Below are positions 10,893-19,902 of a DNA stretch of 64,000 nt, in pieces. The stretch is from Sphingomonas sp. SORGH_AS_0950 (lineage in GTDB: Bacteria; Pseudomonadota; Alphaproteobacteria; Sphingomonadales; Sphingomonadaceae): assembly GCF_030818415.1 (NCBI RefSeq), contig NZ_JAUTAE010000001.1, positions 1,490,501 through 1,554,500 on the forward strand. The letters run 5' to 3'. The position numbers and the translations under genes were made by a program. Numbering within the stretch: the stretch's first letter is position 1; the number at the start of each line of letters is the position of its first letter. Below the pieces are notes generated by a model. The model saw only the letters and a list, made by a program, of their open reading frames with translations. It made no database searches and was not told the DNA's origin.

Positions 10893-10946
10893 GTTGAACA
10901 AAAAAGCCCTCCCCGAGACGTCTCGGGGAGGGCTTTTTTGTTCAAC
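10893..10946. terminator. Bidirectional rho-independent terminator, perfect 54-bp palindrome
   Basis: The 27-bp arms are exact reverse complements with no loop bases between them. The core is AAAAAAGCCCTCCCCGAGAC followed by its mirror. A run of A on one side and T on the other gives a U-tail in both directions. It sits between the convergent ends of the pyrC-like gene and the DEAD-box helicase and should terminate both. Confidence 0.93.
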
Positions 10947-10956
10947 CGTGTTTCGC

Positions 10957-12696
10957 TTAGCCGCGACGGGGACCGCGCGGGCCGCCCTGGGTGGGGCGCG
11001 GCGAGTAGCGGCGCGGGCCGCCGGGGCCGCCAGCGGGACGGCCGCCCATCGGACGGTTGCCGCCCGGACCGCGACGCGGGCCGCCATGACCCGAACCGCC
11101 GGCGGGCGGGCCGTCGGCCTGCTCGATCGCGATATCGTCCTCGGCATGATCCGCCTCGGTCCGCTTCAGCGCGGCGACGAAGCGCGACGCCAGCGCGGCC
11201 GGAATCTCGAACAGCGTCTCGCTGGGCTGGATGCGGATCGCGCCGATCTCGTTGCGAGTGATGTGCCCGCGACGGCAGATCAGCGGGAGGAGCCAGCGCG
11301 GATCGGCATTCTGGCTGCGCCCGACGCTCATGCGGAACCAGACGGTATCGTCAAAGCCTTCGCGACGCTCGCGCGGGGCGGGCGCATCGCCCTCGATCAG
11401 TTCCTCGGCCTGGGGCAGCGCGGCGCGGTGCGCGCGGACCAGCGCGGCGGCGATGTCCTCGGCCGACTTCTCGGCGAGCAGGCGGGTCGCCAGTTCGCGA
11501 TCGGACTCGTCCACCTCGACCGGCGCGAGCAGCGCGGTCAGCAGGCGCTCGCGGTCCTGTGCCCGGATTTCCTCCAGCGTCGGCGCACGCCGCCACTGGG
11601 CGTCGATCCGCGCGCCGCGCAGCATGCCCTCGACCCGGCGACGGCGCGGATAGGGGACGATCAGGATCGCGGTGCCCTTGCGGCCCGCGCGGCCGGTGCG
11701 GCCCGAACGGTGCTGAAGCGCCTCGGCATCGCGGGGGATCTCGACATGGATCACCAGCGTCAGGCCGGGAAGGTCGATGCCGCGCGCCGCGACGTCGGTC
11801 GCGACGCAGACACGGGCGCGACCGTCGCGCAGCGCCTGGAGCGCATGGTTGCGCTCGTTCTGTGAATGCTCGCCCGACAGCGCGACCGCAGAGAAGCCGC
11901 GCTCGACCAGACTGGAATGCAGGTGGCGGACATTGTCGCGCGTGGCACAGAACAGGATCGCGACCTCGGCCTCGTGCAGGCGCAGCAGGTTGACCACCGC
12001 CGCCTCGATATCGGCGGGCGCGACCGTCACCGCCTGATATTCGATGTCGCTATGGCCCTTTTCCTCGCTGATCGTCTCGATCCGCTTGGCGTTGTTCTGA
12101 TAGCGCTTGGCGAGCTGGACGATCGGGCGCGGCATGGTTGCCGAGAACAGCAGCGTGCGACGCTCGGACGGCGTGCCGTCCAGGATCTGCTCCAGATCCT
12201 CGCGGAAGCCCATGTCGAGCATCTCGTCCGCCTCGTCGAGCACCACCGCCTTGAGCGAGGACAGGTCGAGCGCGCCGCGCTCCAGATGGTCGCGCAGACG
12301 GCCGGGGGTGCCGACGACGATATGCGCGCCGTGGTTCAGCGCCCGGCGCTCGCGCGAGGCATCCATGCCGCCGACGCAGGTGGCGATGCGCGCCCGCGCA
12401 CCGGCATAGAGCCATTCCAGCTCACGGCTGACCTGCAGCGCCAGTTCGCGGGTCGGCGCGATGACCAGCGCCATCGGCGCACCGGCATGGGGCAGGTTCT
12501 CGCCATCGACCAGCAGGTCGTTCGCCATGGCCAGGCCGAAGGCGACGGTCTTGCCCGACCCGGTCTGGGCGGAGACGATCAGGTCGCGACCGGCGGCGTC
12601 CGCCTCGATGACGGCGGCCTGGACGGGCGTGGGCGCGGCATAACCACGCGCGGAAAGAGCGGTCGAAAGGACCGTGGGCAGGGCAGAGAAAGGCAT
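10957..12696 (-). CDS. DEAD-box RNA helicase, CsdA/DbpA-like with RGG-rich tail
   Basis: The 579-residue ATP-dependent RNA helicase has the Q motif TPVQ near residue 23 and motif I AQTGSGKT at 43-50. PTREL (Ia), DEAD at 154-157, SAT at 185-187 and HRSGRTGRAG (VI) complete the core. A DbpA-type RNA-binding domain spans about 455-530. The last 45 residues are Gly/Arg/Pro-rich. It probably acts in ribosome assembly or cold-shock RNA remodelling, as for CsdA. The ATG was chosen because GGAG precedes it; an upstream extension lacks family similarity. The 5' leader contains a hairpin. Confidence 0.93.
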   Translation of the reverse strand: MPFSALPTVLSTALSARGYAAPTPVQAAVIEADAAGRDLIVSAQTGSGKTVAFGLAMANDLLVDGENLPHAGAPMALVIAPTRELALQVSRELEWLYAGARARIATCVGGMDASRERRALNHGAHIVVGTPGRLRDHLERGALDLSSLKAVVLDEADEMLDMGFREDLEQILDGTPSERRTLLFSATMPRPIVQLAKRYQNNAKRIETISEEKGHSDIEYQAVTVAPADIEAAVVNLLRLHEAEVAILFCATRDNVRHLHSSLVERGFSAVALSGEHSQNERNHALQALRDGRARVCVATDVAARGIDLPGLTLVIHVEIPRDAEALQHRSGRTGRAGRKGTAILIVPYPRRRRVEGMLRGARIDAQWRRAPTLEEIRAQDRERLLTALLAPVEVDESDRELATRLLAEKSAEDIAAALVRAHRAALPQAEELIEGDAPAPRERREGFDDTVWFRMSVGRSQNADPRWLLPLICRRGHITRNEIGAIRIQPSETLFEIPAALASRFVAALKRTEADHAEDDIAIEQADGPPAGGSGHGGPRRGPGGNRPMGGRPAGGPGGPRRYSPRPTQGGPRGPRRG

Positions 12697-12724
12697 GGGG
12701 ACTCCAACGAAAAAGGAGCGCGTA

Positions 12725-12761
12725 CCGCCGAACCAAGGGACCCATCCCTCTCGGTTGGCGG
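12725..12761 (-). promoter_or_regulatory. Hairpin in the helicase 5' leader
   Basis: Read on the helicase strand, CCGCCAACC pairs with GGTTCGGCGG. An inner stem GGGA/TCCC closes a 4-base loop, ending about 28 bases before the ATG. A structured leader is common for cold-inducible helicase mRNAs, but a function here is only inferred. Confidence 0.35.
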
Positions 12762-12904
12762 ATACACCCATGCGGCACGGGTGAATGTTTGCGTTCCGTG
12801 AAAGCGAGGCCCTATACACGCATTGCCGGAAAACTCAACCGGGCTTGCGGCGAACCGATCGCCCCGCCATGGAGCCGCGCCATGACCCGATGCGTTGATC
12901 CCCG

Positions 12905-13360
12905 ATGAGTGTCGCCTTTCGCCGCGAATCCGATGAGGAGCATCTCGAACCCAAGTTCGAGCTGCCGATCCCGCCCGGCCCCAATCTGGTCACGCCGCGC
13001 GGGGCCGAGCTGACCCGTGCCAAGGTGACGGAGGTCGAGGCTGCGCTCGCCGCCGCGTCGGACGAGGATGAGCGGACCCGGCTCCAGCGCGAGCTGCGCT
13101 ACTGGAACACCCGCGCCGCGACCCTGGAACTGGCCCCCGCCCCGGCGGAGGACGAGATCGGGATCGGCAGCGTGGTGACGATCCGCCTCAACGGGCAGAC
13201 AAAGACGCTGACCATCGTCGGCCATGACGAAGCCGACCCCGCCCAGGACCGCATCGCCTATGCCGCGCCGCTGGCCCGCGCGCTGATGGGCGCGATGGAA
13301 GGGGAAACCGTCGCGTTCGGGGGCAAGGCCGATGCGGTGGAGGTAGTGGAGGTAAGCTGA
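12905..13360 (+). CDS. GreA/GreB-family transcription elongation factor
   Basis: This 151-residue protein matches the alphaproteobacterial GreB-like group. A short charged N-terminus leads to PIPPGPNLVTPRG. A helical hairpin (about residues 35-75) should enter the RNA polymerase secondary channel. A C-terminal FKBP-like domain has the IGIGSVVTIRL and AAPLARALMGAMEGETV patterns. Such factors restart backtracked polymerase by stimulating transcript cleavage. The coiled-coil is shorter than in E. coli GreB, so it may be a diverged paralog. The gene stands alone and is followed by an R1 repeat. Confidence 0.85.
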   Translation: MSVAFRRESDEEHLEPKFELPIPPGPNLVTPRGAELTRAKVTEVEAALAAASDEDERTRLQRELRYWNTRAATLELAPAPAEDEIGIGSVVTIRLNGQTKTLTIVGHDEADPAQDRIAYAAPLARALMGAMEGETVAFGGKADAVEVVEVS

Positions 13361-13363
13361 ACG

Positions 13364-13440
13364 CTCCTCTCCCCTCCCGCAGGCGGGAGGGGCCGGGGGA
13401 GGGCCTGGAGTCTCACAGAGACCATCGCCTGCGGGAGAGG
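13364..13440. repeat. Intergenic hairpin repeat, family R1 (copy b, short)
   Basis: The copy holds one CCCCTCCCGCAGGCGGGAGG palindrome, then the hallmark small hairpin GTCTCACAGAGAC and GCCTGCGGGAGAGG. It is about one third of the full element, so it is either a solo unit or a decayed copy. Confidence 0.7.
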
Positions 13441-13500
13441 AACGCCAAGACGAGGGCGTGCCCCCTATCCCGCCCCGCCAAATCCCCCTAAAGCTCCGCC

Positions 13501-14688
13501 ATGCAACATCATGACGTGATCATCCTGGGCGCGGGCGCGGCGGGCCTGATGGCGGCGGCGACCGCCGGGCAGCGGGGGCGGCGGGTGCTGGTCCTCGACC
13601 ATGCCGACGCGCCGGGCAAGAAGATCCTGATCTCCGGCGGCGGGCGGTGCAACTTCACCAATATCGGCACCCTGCCCGACCGTTTCCTGTCGGCGAACCC
13701 GCATTTCGCCAAATCGGCGCTCGGCCGCTACACCCCGGCCGATTTCCTGGAACTGGTCGAGGCGCATGGCATCGCCTGGCATGAAAAGACGCTGGGCCAG
13801 CTCTTCTGCGACGGGTCGGCGCGGCAGATCGTGGCGATGCTGCTCGACGAGTGCGACAAGGCCGGGCGGGCGGGCGGCATGGTCGACATCGCTTTGGGCC
13901 AGCCGGTCGAGGCGGTCGCGCATGACGGCACGCAATTCCGGGTGACGCGGGGCGGCCGGGCCTACACCGCCCCCTGCCTGATCGTCGCGACCGGCGGGCC
14001 CAGCATCCCCAAGATGGGCGCGACCGGCTATGCCTATGATCTGGCGCGCCAGTTCGGGATGAAGGTGGTCGAACCGCGCCCCGCGCTCGTGCCGTTGACG
14101 CTGGGCGGCGACGAGACGCTGTTCCGCTCGCTCTCGGGCGTCGCGGCGGAGGTCGTCGCACGGTCGGGCAAGACCCGCTTCCGCGAGGCCGCGCTGTTCA
14201 CCCATCGCGGGCTGTCGGGTCCGGCGATCCTGCAAATCTCCTCCTATTGGCGGCATGGCGAGGCGATCGGGATCGACTTCCTGCCAGACTGCGCGGGCGA
14301 CTGGCTGCTCGCCGCCAAGCGCGCCGCCCCGCGCACCTCACCCCACCGCCTGTTGGGCCAGCACCTGCCCGACCGGCTGGCCGAGACGCTGGCCGAGCGC
14401 CTCGCGCTGCCGGGCGAGCTGGGCGCGGCGACCGACAAGGCGCTGTCCGCCGCCGCCGCCCGACTGGCCGACTGGCCGTTCCACCCCAATGGCAGCGAGG
14501 GCTATGCCAAGGCCGAGGTGACGGTCGGCGGCGTGTCGACCGCCGGGCTGTCCTCGCGCACCATGGAGGCGAAGGCGGTGCCGGGGCTGTATTTCGTCGG
14601 CGAGGCGGTCGACGTCACCGGCTGGCTGGGCGGCTATAACTTCCAATGGGCCTGGGCGAGCGGGCGCGCCGCCGGCGAGGCCGTCTGA
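13501..14688 (+). CDS. HI0933/BaiN-family FAD-dependent oxidoreductase
   Basis: The 395-residue flavoprotein opens with the dinucleotide-binding motif VIILGAGAAGLMAA. The family-specific KKILISGGGRCNFTN follows near residue 40. A C-terminal FAD motif reads GLYFVGEAVDVTGWLGGYN, then the closing QWAWASG segment. This matches the HI0933/YhiN group of putative NAD(P)/FAD oxidoreductases. The physiological substrate is unknown. The gene has no obvious operon partner; a small membrane-protein gene lies 69 bp downstream on the same strand. Confidence 0.9.
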   Translation: MQHHDVIILGAGAAGLMAAATAGQRGRRVLVLDHADAPGKKILISGGGRCNFTNIGTLPDRFLSANPHFAKSALGRYTPADFLELVEAHGIAWHEKTLGQLFCDGSARQIVAMLLDECDKAGRAGGMVDIALGQPVEAVAHDGTQFRVTRGGRAYTAPCLIVATGGPSIPKMGATGYAYDLARQFGMKVVEPRPALVPLTLGGDETLFRSLSGVAAEVVARSGKTRFREAALFTHRGLSGPAILQISSYWRHGEAIGIDFLPDCAGDWLLAAKRAAPRTSPHRLLGQHLPDRLAETLAERLALPGELGAATDKALSAAAARLADWPFHPNGSEGYAKAEVTVGGVSTAGLSSRTMEAKAVPGLYFVGEAVDVTGWLGGYNFQWAWASGRAAGEAV

Positions 14689-14757
14689 TCCGCGTCCGGG
14701 CGCGGCGACTGGCGCGTCGCGCGCGGGCGGTCTATCCTGCCGGGCGAAAGGATCCTT

Positions 14758-15054
14758 ATGCCGCTGCTTGATCTGTCCCGCGCGCGCCCCATCCGCCACT
14801 GGCGGATCCCGCTCTGGTCGATGCTGGCCCTTATCGTCCTCGCCCCCGCCGTCGCGATGCGCTTCACCGGCGAGGTGAAATGGGACGCGGTCGACTTCCT
14901 GATGGCGGCGGTCCTGATGGGGACGATCGGCATCGCGTGCGAAGTGGCGGCACGCCTGCCCGCGCAAGCCCCCATCCGGGCCTTGATCGTCCTCGGCTCG
15001 ACCCTGCTGGTCCTCACGATCTGGGCGGATGCCGCCGTCGGCCTGTTGGACTAG
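14758..15054 (+). CDS. Small three-helix membrane protein, unknown function
   Basis: The 98-residue product has three hydrophobic stretches, near residues 17-37, 47-65 and 75-95. AAAGGA lies a few bases before the ATG. I do not recognise the family. The stop codon lies immediately before a MITE-like repeat. Confidence 0.65.
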   Translation: MPLLDLSRARPIRHWRIPLWSMLALIVLAPAVAMRFTGEVKWDAVDFLMAAVLMGTIGIACEVAARLPAQAPIRALIVLGSTLLVLTIWADAAVGLLD

Positions 15055-15057
15055 GTC

Positions 15058-15312
15058 CGATCGCCATTCAGCGATGCCTTTTCTTCCCTCGCCCCTCGCA
15101 GAGGGGAGAGGGTTGCGCAGACTTGGTCTTTGCGAGAGCAAAGGCTTAGTCGGAGCTGGGTGAGGGGTGGGCGCTCGCGAAGCGAGCGCGCGAGCCTACA
15201 GGCTCGCTCAACCCCTCACCCAAGCTGCGCTAGCCAGCAGGCTGGCAAGCTTCGCTAACCCTCTCCCCTGTCCAGGGGAGAGGGAAGAAGAAGCAATCCT
15301 GAATGTCGGTTC
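15058..15312. repeat. MITE-like structured repeat, family R3 (copy A)
   Basis: This element of about 255 bp has imperfect terminal inverted repeats (GATCGCCATTCA at the left, TGAATGTCGGTTC at the right). Inside lie three stems. The outer two are CCCCTCGCAGAGGGGAG and CTCCCCTGTCCAGGGGAG. The long central stem is built around GGGTGAGGGG and CCCCTCACCC. Two more copies, in the opposite orientation, lie near 46.1 and 63.0 kb. No protein is encoded. Confidence 0.85.
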
Positions 15313-15359
15313 CACCTAGAAGGTGCGGTCCAGCCGGGCGTGCAGGGCGCTGACCGGCC

Positions 15360-16667
15360 TTATAGCGAGGCCAGACCGATCCCCGGCCGTGCCCAATGCG
15401 CCATCCGGTCGTCGGCCTGGCGGCGCACGAAGCAGGCGCCCCCGGTCCGGCGATAGCGCCCGCACAGCGCATCCGCCTGGTCCCGGCTGAGCCCCCCAAC
15501 CGACAGGCGGTGCAGCTCGCCCCCCGAATGCTGGATCGTGCCGCTCTGCGGCGCATAATCGGAAAGCCCGGCAAATTGCCGGGTCAGCAGACCCCAGGCA
15601 CGCTGTGCCCCGTCCTCGCGGCCAAAGGCGCCGATCTGGACGTTCCACTCGCCCTTGGGCGCGGCGACACGGCGTTCCTCGGCCCGGCGGAGCAGCGCGG
15701 GCGTGGTGACGAGCGCCGCCGCCATGCGGGTCGCGCGCTTGTACGGCGTCGGCTCGGCATCGATGATCGCGGCCTGTTCGACCAGCGGGCCGGGCGGCGG
15801 CGGGACGTCTTCTCCCTTGGCGGCCATCGCGACCGGCACGTCGGCGTCGGCCGGGCGGGGCAGCGCCTGGACCATGTCCTGCACCACCGCCGCCGAGGGT
15901 GCGGCGTTGAGCGCCAGTGCCAGCGGCTGGCCGCTATCCACCGCCGGGCGGATGCCGAGCAGCGCGGACACCTGATCCGCCGGACTGGTCGTCGCAACGA
16001 AATCGGCCCATTCGCGCATCCGCGCCTCGACATCGGCGGGCGCCATATCGGCCGAGGCGGCCATGCGCGCCATGTCCCATTGCCCCGCCAAGGCCAGCGC
16101 CAGCGCCAGATTCTGCCGGGTCTTGACCGAAGCGCCGGGTTCGCGCGCGGCGGCGGTCAGGAGGCGTATGCCGTCGCCGGGTGATCCGGCCAGCGCCACG
16201 GCCAGCCCCAGATCGGTGGCGGGAATCATCGCCGCATGGCGCTCCAGCATCGCACGCGCGCACGCGCCATTGCCCCCGGCGATCATCGCCAGCGACAGGT
16301 TCAGCGCGGCGCGCCCGTCCTTCGGGTCCAATTGCAACGCGTCGGTAAAGGCCTGTCGCGCCGAGGCGAAGCGCCCCGCCTGGAGATAGCTCTGCCCCAG
16401 CAGCGCACGATAGCCCGCCTGATGCGGGTCGGCCGCGACCAGCCGTTCGGCCAGCGCCACCGCCCCCTCGCCGTCCCGCTGCGCCAGCACACGGCGCGTC
16501 CGGTCGGCAAGCGCAGCGGTCGCCTGCGCCTCGCCGCCATGCCCCGCCCCGTCGGCCAGTCGCGCCGTGCGGCGATCCGCCGACGTACAGCCGGTCAGGA
16601 CGCCACCGATCATCAGCGCGCCGATGCTGCAGGCCATGAGAGTGCGGATCGTGGTCATCATCGTCAC
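15360..16667 (-). CDS. TPR lipoprotein with C-terminal SPOR domain
   Basis: The 435-residue protein begins with a lipoprotein signal (GGVLTGC, Cys27). TPR-like helices follow at about residues 45-215 (for example AGYRALLGQSYLQAGRF). A Pro-rich linker leads to a SPOR domain near 343-425 (WNVQIGAFGREDGAQRAW). SPOR domains bind denuded peptidoglycan at division septa, so an envelope role is likely. The start is a GTG; in-frame ATGs 6 and 9 bases downstream are equally possible. It diverges from a second SPOR protein, suggesting a shared theme. Confidence 0.85.
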   Translation of the reverse strand: MTMMTTIRTLMACSIGALMIGGVLTGCTSADRRTARLADGAGHGGEAQATAALADRTRRVLAQRDGEGAVALAERLVAADPHQAGYRALLGQSYLQAGRFASARQAFTDALQLDPKDGRAALNLSLAMIAGGNGACARAMLERHAAMIPATDLGLAVALAGSPGDGIRLLTAAAREPGASVKTRQNLALALALAGQWDMARMAASADMAPADVEARMREWADFVATTSPADQVSALLGIRPAVDSGQPLALALNAAPSAAVVQDMVQALPRPADADVPVAMAAKGEDVPPPPGPLVEQAAIIDAEPTPYKRATRMAAALVTTPALLRRAEERRVAAPKGEWNVQIGAFGREDGAQRAWGLLTRQFAGLSDYAPQSGTIQHSGGELHRLSVGGLSRDQADALCGRYRRTGGACFVRRQADDRMAHWARPGIGLASL

Positions 16668-16849
16668 CAGCCAAAAGCCATGGGGTCGCGGGCTCCGGGC
16701 ACGCCGCCGCGCCCATGGCGTTATCCGTTTCCCCGATCGGGGACGATGCTATCCGGCGACGCGCTAAGGAACGGTTAAGCCTTGAGGAACGCTTTACCCG
16801 CGCCCCGCCTCGGGGCATGACGGACGCGATAGTTATTGGGGGAAGAAGG

Positions 16850-17959
16850 ATGATGCGCAGGTTCCCGGTCGTCGGCGCGGCGCTGGCCACGCTTGCCACC
16901 TGCCTCCTCGCCGCGCCTGCGCTGGCCGATGTGAAGGCGGGCGTCGATGCCTGGGCGCAGGGCGATTATCGCAAGGCGGTGGAGGAGTGGCGCGGCCCCG
17001 CCATCGCGGGCGACGCCGATGCGCAGTTCAACCTGGCCCAGGCCTATAAGCTGGGACGCGGCGTACCGCTCGACCCCGCGCTGGCCGAAAGCTGGTTCCG
17101 CAAGGCCGCCGCGCAGGGGCATGCCCAGGCCGCCGACAATTATGGCCTGGCGCTGTTCCAGTCGGGCAAGAAGGCCGAGGCGCTGCCCTGGCTGGAAAAG
17201 TCGGTCGCACGGGGCGAGCCGCGCGCGCAGCTGGTGCTGGGCACAATGCTGTTCAACGGCGACGGAGTGACGCGCGACTATCCGCGCGCCTATGCGCTGA
17301 TGACGCTGGCGTCGCAGGCGGGGCTGCAAGCCGCTTCGCAGACGCTGGCACAGATGGACCAGTATATCACCCCGCCCGACCGCCAGCACGGCGTCGAGCT
17401 GGCCCAGCAATATCGCGCCCGGCTGGCGGCCCTGCCCACCCCCGAGACCACCGGGCCGAAGCGGGTGACGGTGGGAAGCGAAGCGACGCCGGGCAAGGCC
17501 GCCGACGCCCCTGTCCGCACCGCCGGACAGGCGCGCCCGGCGGTGCAGCCGGTGCCGGTCCCCCCGTCGCGATCCGCAGCCTCCGGTTACGGGGCCAGCT
17601 ATCCGGCGCCCGGCACCTCTCCGAGCCCGACGCCACCGGTCCGCGAGACGGCCGCCGCCCCGGTCGAACGGCCCAAGCCCATGGCGTCGACGCGCACCGC
17701 CGCGCCGCATGCCCCCAAGCCTACGCCTCCCCGCGCGGCCGGGGGCGGCGCGTGGCGTATCCAGCTGGGCGCTTTCCGCGACCGGGGCAATGCCGAGGGA
17801 CTATGGCAGCGGGTGCGCGCGCGACTGGCGGGCGCACAGCCGCATTATGTCAGCGCGGGCGGGGTCATCCGCTTGCAGGCGGGCGGCTATGCCGATCGCA
17901 ATGCAGCCCAGGCCGCCTGCACCCGCTCGGGCCAGCCCTGCGTGGTGGTCGTCCCGTAG
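16850..17959 (+). CDS. Sel1-repeat protein with C-terminal SPOR domain
   Basis: The 369-residue exported protein has a signal peptide ending near ALADVK. Sel1/TPR-like repeats follow at about residues 30-170 (AQFNLAQAYKLGRGVPLD and related). A long Pro/Ala-rich linker leads to a SPOR domain at the end (WRIQLGAFRDRGNAEGLW). It probably binds septal peptidoglycan. The start was placed at the signal peptide, where GGGGGAAG precedes ATGATG; upstream ATGs would add a non-signal leader. It is divergent to the TPR-SPOR lipoprotein across a 182-bp gap. Confidence 0.87.
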   Translation: MMRRFPVVGAALATLATCLLAAPALADVKAGVDAWAQGDYRKAVEEWRGPAIAGDADAQFNLAQAYKLGRGVPLDPALAESWFRKAAAQGHAQAADNYGLALFQSGKKAEALPWLEKSVARGEPRAQLVLGTMLFNGDGVTRDYPRAYALMTLASQAGLQAASQTLAQMDQYITPPDRQHGVELAQQYRARLAALPTPETTGPKRVTVGSEATPGKAADAPVRTAGQARPAVQPVPVPPSRSAASGYGASYPAPGTSPSPTPPVRETAAAPVERPKPMASTRTAAPHAPKPTPPRAAGGGAWRIQLGAFRDRGNAEGLWQRVRARLAGAQPHYVSAGGVIRLQAGGYADRNAAQAACTRSGQPCVVVVP

Positions 17960-17964
17960 ACGAC

Positions 17965-17997
17965 GCCCCTTCCTCCCCTATTCAGGGAAGGAAGGGC
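17965..17997. terminator. Convergent terminator between the Sel1-SPOR gene and serB
   Basis: Arms CCCTTCCT and AGGAAGGG, extended by an outer GCCC/GGGC, form a stem with a loop of about 14 bases in the 48-bp convergent gap. There is no strong T-run, so termination efficiency is uncertain. Confidence 0.5.
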
Positions 17998-18007
17998 ATC
18001 ATGGCCC

Positions 18008-18886
18008 TTAACCGACCACCCATTCCGAACGCGGAATGCCCTGCGCATAGAGAAGCGCGGTCAGGTCGTTATGATCGACCCGCGCCGCCGCCGCGCCCGC
18101 GACGATCGGCTTGGCACGATAGGCGACGCCCAGCCCGGCGCGACGGATCATCGCCAGGTCGTTGGCCCCGTCGCCCACTGCCATGCTCTCCGCCGCGCCA
18201 ATGCCCAGTTCGTCGAGCGCGGCGAGCAGCGTCTTCTCCTTGGTGTCCGAGCCGACGATCGGCTTGCGCACCGTGCCGGTCAGCTTGCCGTTCGCGATCT
18301 CGAGGTAATTGGCGATGGCGCGGTCGAAACCGATCTCGGACGCGACCGGTTCGGCGAAACGGGTGAAGCCGCCCGACACCAGGATCGCATGGCCGCCGCG
18401 CGCCTTCATCGTGCGGACCAGCGCGCGGGCACCCGCCATCAGCGTCACCCGCTCGGCCAGGCATTGCTCGATGACCCGCTCGTCCAGCCCTTCGAGCAGC
18501 GCGACCCGTGCGTCCAACGCGGCGGCGAAGTCCAGTTCGCCACGCATCGCCCGCTCGGTCACCTCGGCGACCTGCGCCTTGATCCCGGCATAGTCGGCCA
18601 GTTCGTCGATGCACTCGACCGTAATCATGGTGGAGTCCATGTCGGCGACCAGCAGCCGCTTCTGGCGATGCGCGGCCGGCTGGATGATGACATCGGTCCG
18701 GTCAAACCGGCCGTGCAGCACGCCCGCCGCAAAGTCGGGGTCCTCGGCGAAGCAAATATCCGCCGCGCGGCCTTCGTCGATCCAGTTCCAGTCGGCGACC
18801 GCGCACAGCGGCGTCATCTGCGCCACCGCCTCCGAAATATCGCGCTCAGCGATCGATTCGGCTGCTATCAGCGTGGCGATGAACAT
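18008..18886 (-). CDS. serB: Phosphoserine phosphatase
   Basis: SerB removes phosphate from phosphoserine in the last step of serine synthesis. The 292-residue protein has an N-terminal ACT-like region. HAD motif I is DMDST at residues 82-86, with the later Ser/Thr, Lys and [10 protein letters not shown] motifs intact. The ATG was chosen because AGAGGAG lies upstream at normal spacing. This start codon lies head-to-head with the miaA start: both use the same CATG tetranucleotide. Confidence 0.95.
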   Translation of the reverse strand: MFIATLIAAESIAERDISEAVAQMTPLCAVADWNWIDEGRAADICFAEDPDFAAGVLHGRFDRTDVIIQPAAHRQKRLLVADMDSTMITVECIDELADYAGIKAQVAEVTERAMRGELDFAAALDARVALLEGLDERVIEQCLAERVTLMAGARALVRTMKARGGHAILVSGGFTRFAEPVASEIGFDRAIANYLEIANGKLTGTVRKPIVGSDTKEKTLLAALDELGIGAAESMAVGDGANDLAMIRRAGLGVAYRAKPIVAGAAAARVDHNDLTALLYAQGIPRSEWVVG

Positions 18887-19817
18887 GGCGAACTCCTCTG
18901 ACCGTCCAAAGGTCGCGCTCATCGCAGGGCCGACCGCGAGCGGCAAGTCCGCATTGGCGCTCGATCTGGCCAAGGCGACCGGCGGCACCATCATCAATGC
19001 CGATTCGGCGCAGGTGTACCGCGACCTCTCTATCCTGACCGCCCGCCCCGCCCCCGAAGAGGTGGCACAGGCACCGCACCGGCTGTTCGGCCATGTCGAC
19101 GGTGCGGACACCGGCTATTCGGCGGCGCGCTGGGCGGCGGAGGCGCGCGCGACGATCGAAGATTGCGTGGCGGCGGGGTCGCTGCCGATCCTGGTCGGCG
19201 GCACCGGCCTTTATATGCGAACCCTGCTCGACGGCATCGCGCCGGTGCCGGAGATCGATCCCGCCATCCGCGCCGAGGTTCGCGCGCTGCCCGTCGCCGA
19301 GGCCCATGCCGCCCTGTCCCGCGAAGACCCGACCGCCGCCGCCCGGCTCAATGCGGCAGACACTACCCGCGTCGCCCGCGCGCTGGAGGTGGTGCGCGCG
19401 ACCGGGCGTCCGCTGCACGCATGGCAGGCGCATAAGGAAGGCGGGATCGGCGATCACATCGCGCTGTCCGCCGTCATCCTGCTGCCCGACCGAGACTGGC
19501 TGAACGCCCGCATCGACCGACGCTTCGGGGAAATGCTGGACGAGGGGCTGGACGAGGCCGCCGCGCTTCTCGCCCGTCCCGACCTGCCCGCCGACGCCCC
19601 GATCCGGCGCGCGATCGGCGTGCCGGAGGCCGCCGCACTCCTCGAAGGCCGCATGACCCGCGCCGAGGCCGAGGCGGCCGGGGCGCTGGCGACAAGGCGT
19701 TATGCCAAAAGGCAATTTACCTGGTTCCGTCACCAGCCAGGGCCCGACTGGACCGTGATTCCCGACCCTGACGCCGATGTGCGTCGCAACATAATAGAAA
19801 CTTTATTGCGCCGTTGA
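18885..19817 (+). CDS. miaA: tRNA dimethylallyltransferase
   Basis: MiaA adds the dimethylallyl group to A37 of tRNAs that read UNN codons. The 310-residue enzyme has the P-loop GPTASGKS near residues 15-22, [11 protein letters not shown] soon after, and a late [12 protein letters not shown] segment typical of the family. The start is taken at the ATG six bases after another in-frame ATG (18879); both overlap the serB 5' end. There is no clear ribosome site for either, so expression may be weak or use an upstream leader. Confidence 0.93.
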   Translation: MANSSDRPKVALIAGPTASGKSALALDLAKATGGTIINADSAQVYRDLSILTARPAPEEVAQAPHRLFGHVDGADTGYSAARWAAEARATIEDCVAAGSLPILVGGTGLYMRTLLDGIAPVPEIDPAIRAEVRALPVAEAHAALSREDPTAAARLNAADTTRVARALEVVRATGRPLHAWQAHKEGGIGDHIALSAVILLPDRDWLNARIDRRFGEMLDEGLDEAAALLARPDLPADAPIRRAIGVPEAAALLEGRMTRAEAEAAGALATRRYAKRQFTWFRHQPGPDWTVIPDPDADVRRNIIETLLRR

Positions 19818-19841
19818 CGGTTGACGCGCACTTTTTAAACT
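19814..19841 (+). promoter_or_regulatory. Possible sigma-70 type promoter for ilvB
   Basis: TTGACG and TAAACT lie 16 bases apart, about 60 bases before the ilvB ATG and straddling the miaA stop. A second TTGACG overlaps just downstream. There is no leader peptide or attenuator in this 85-bp gap. Confidence 0.3.
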
Positions 19842-19902
19842 TGTAGCCGCGCCTTTCCCGACAAGCCCCGTCAGTGGGCACGGACGCAGAAGGACAAAGA
19901 CG

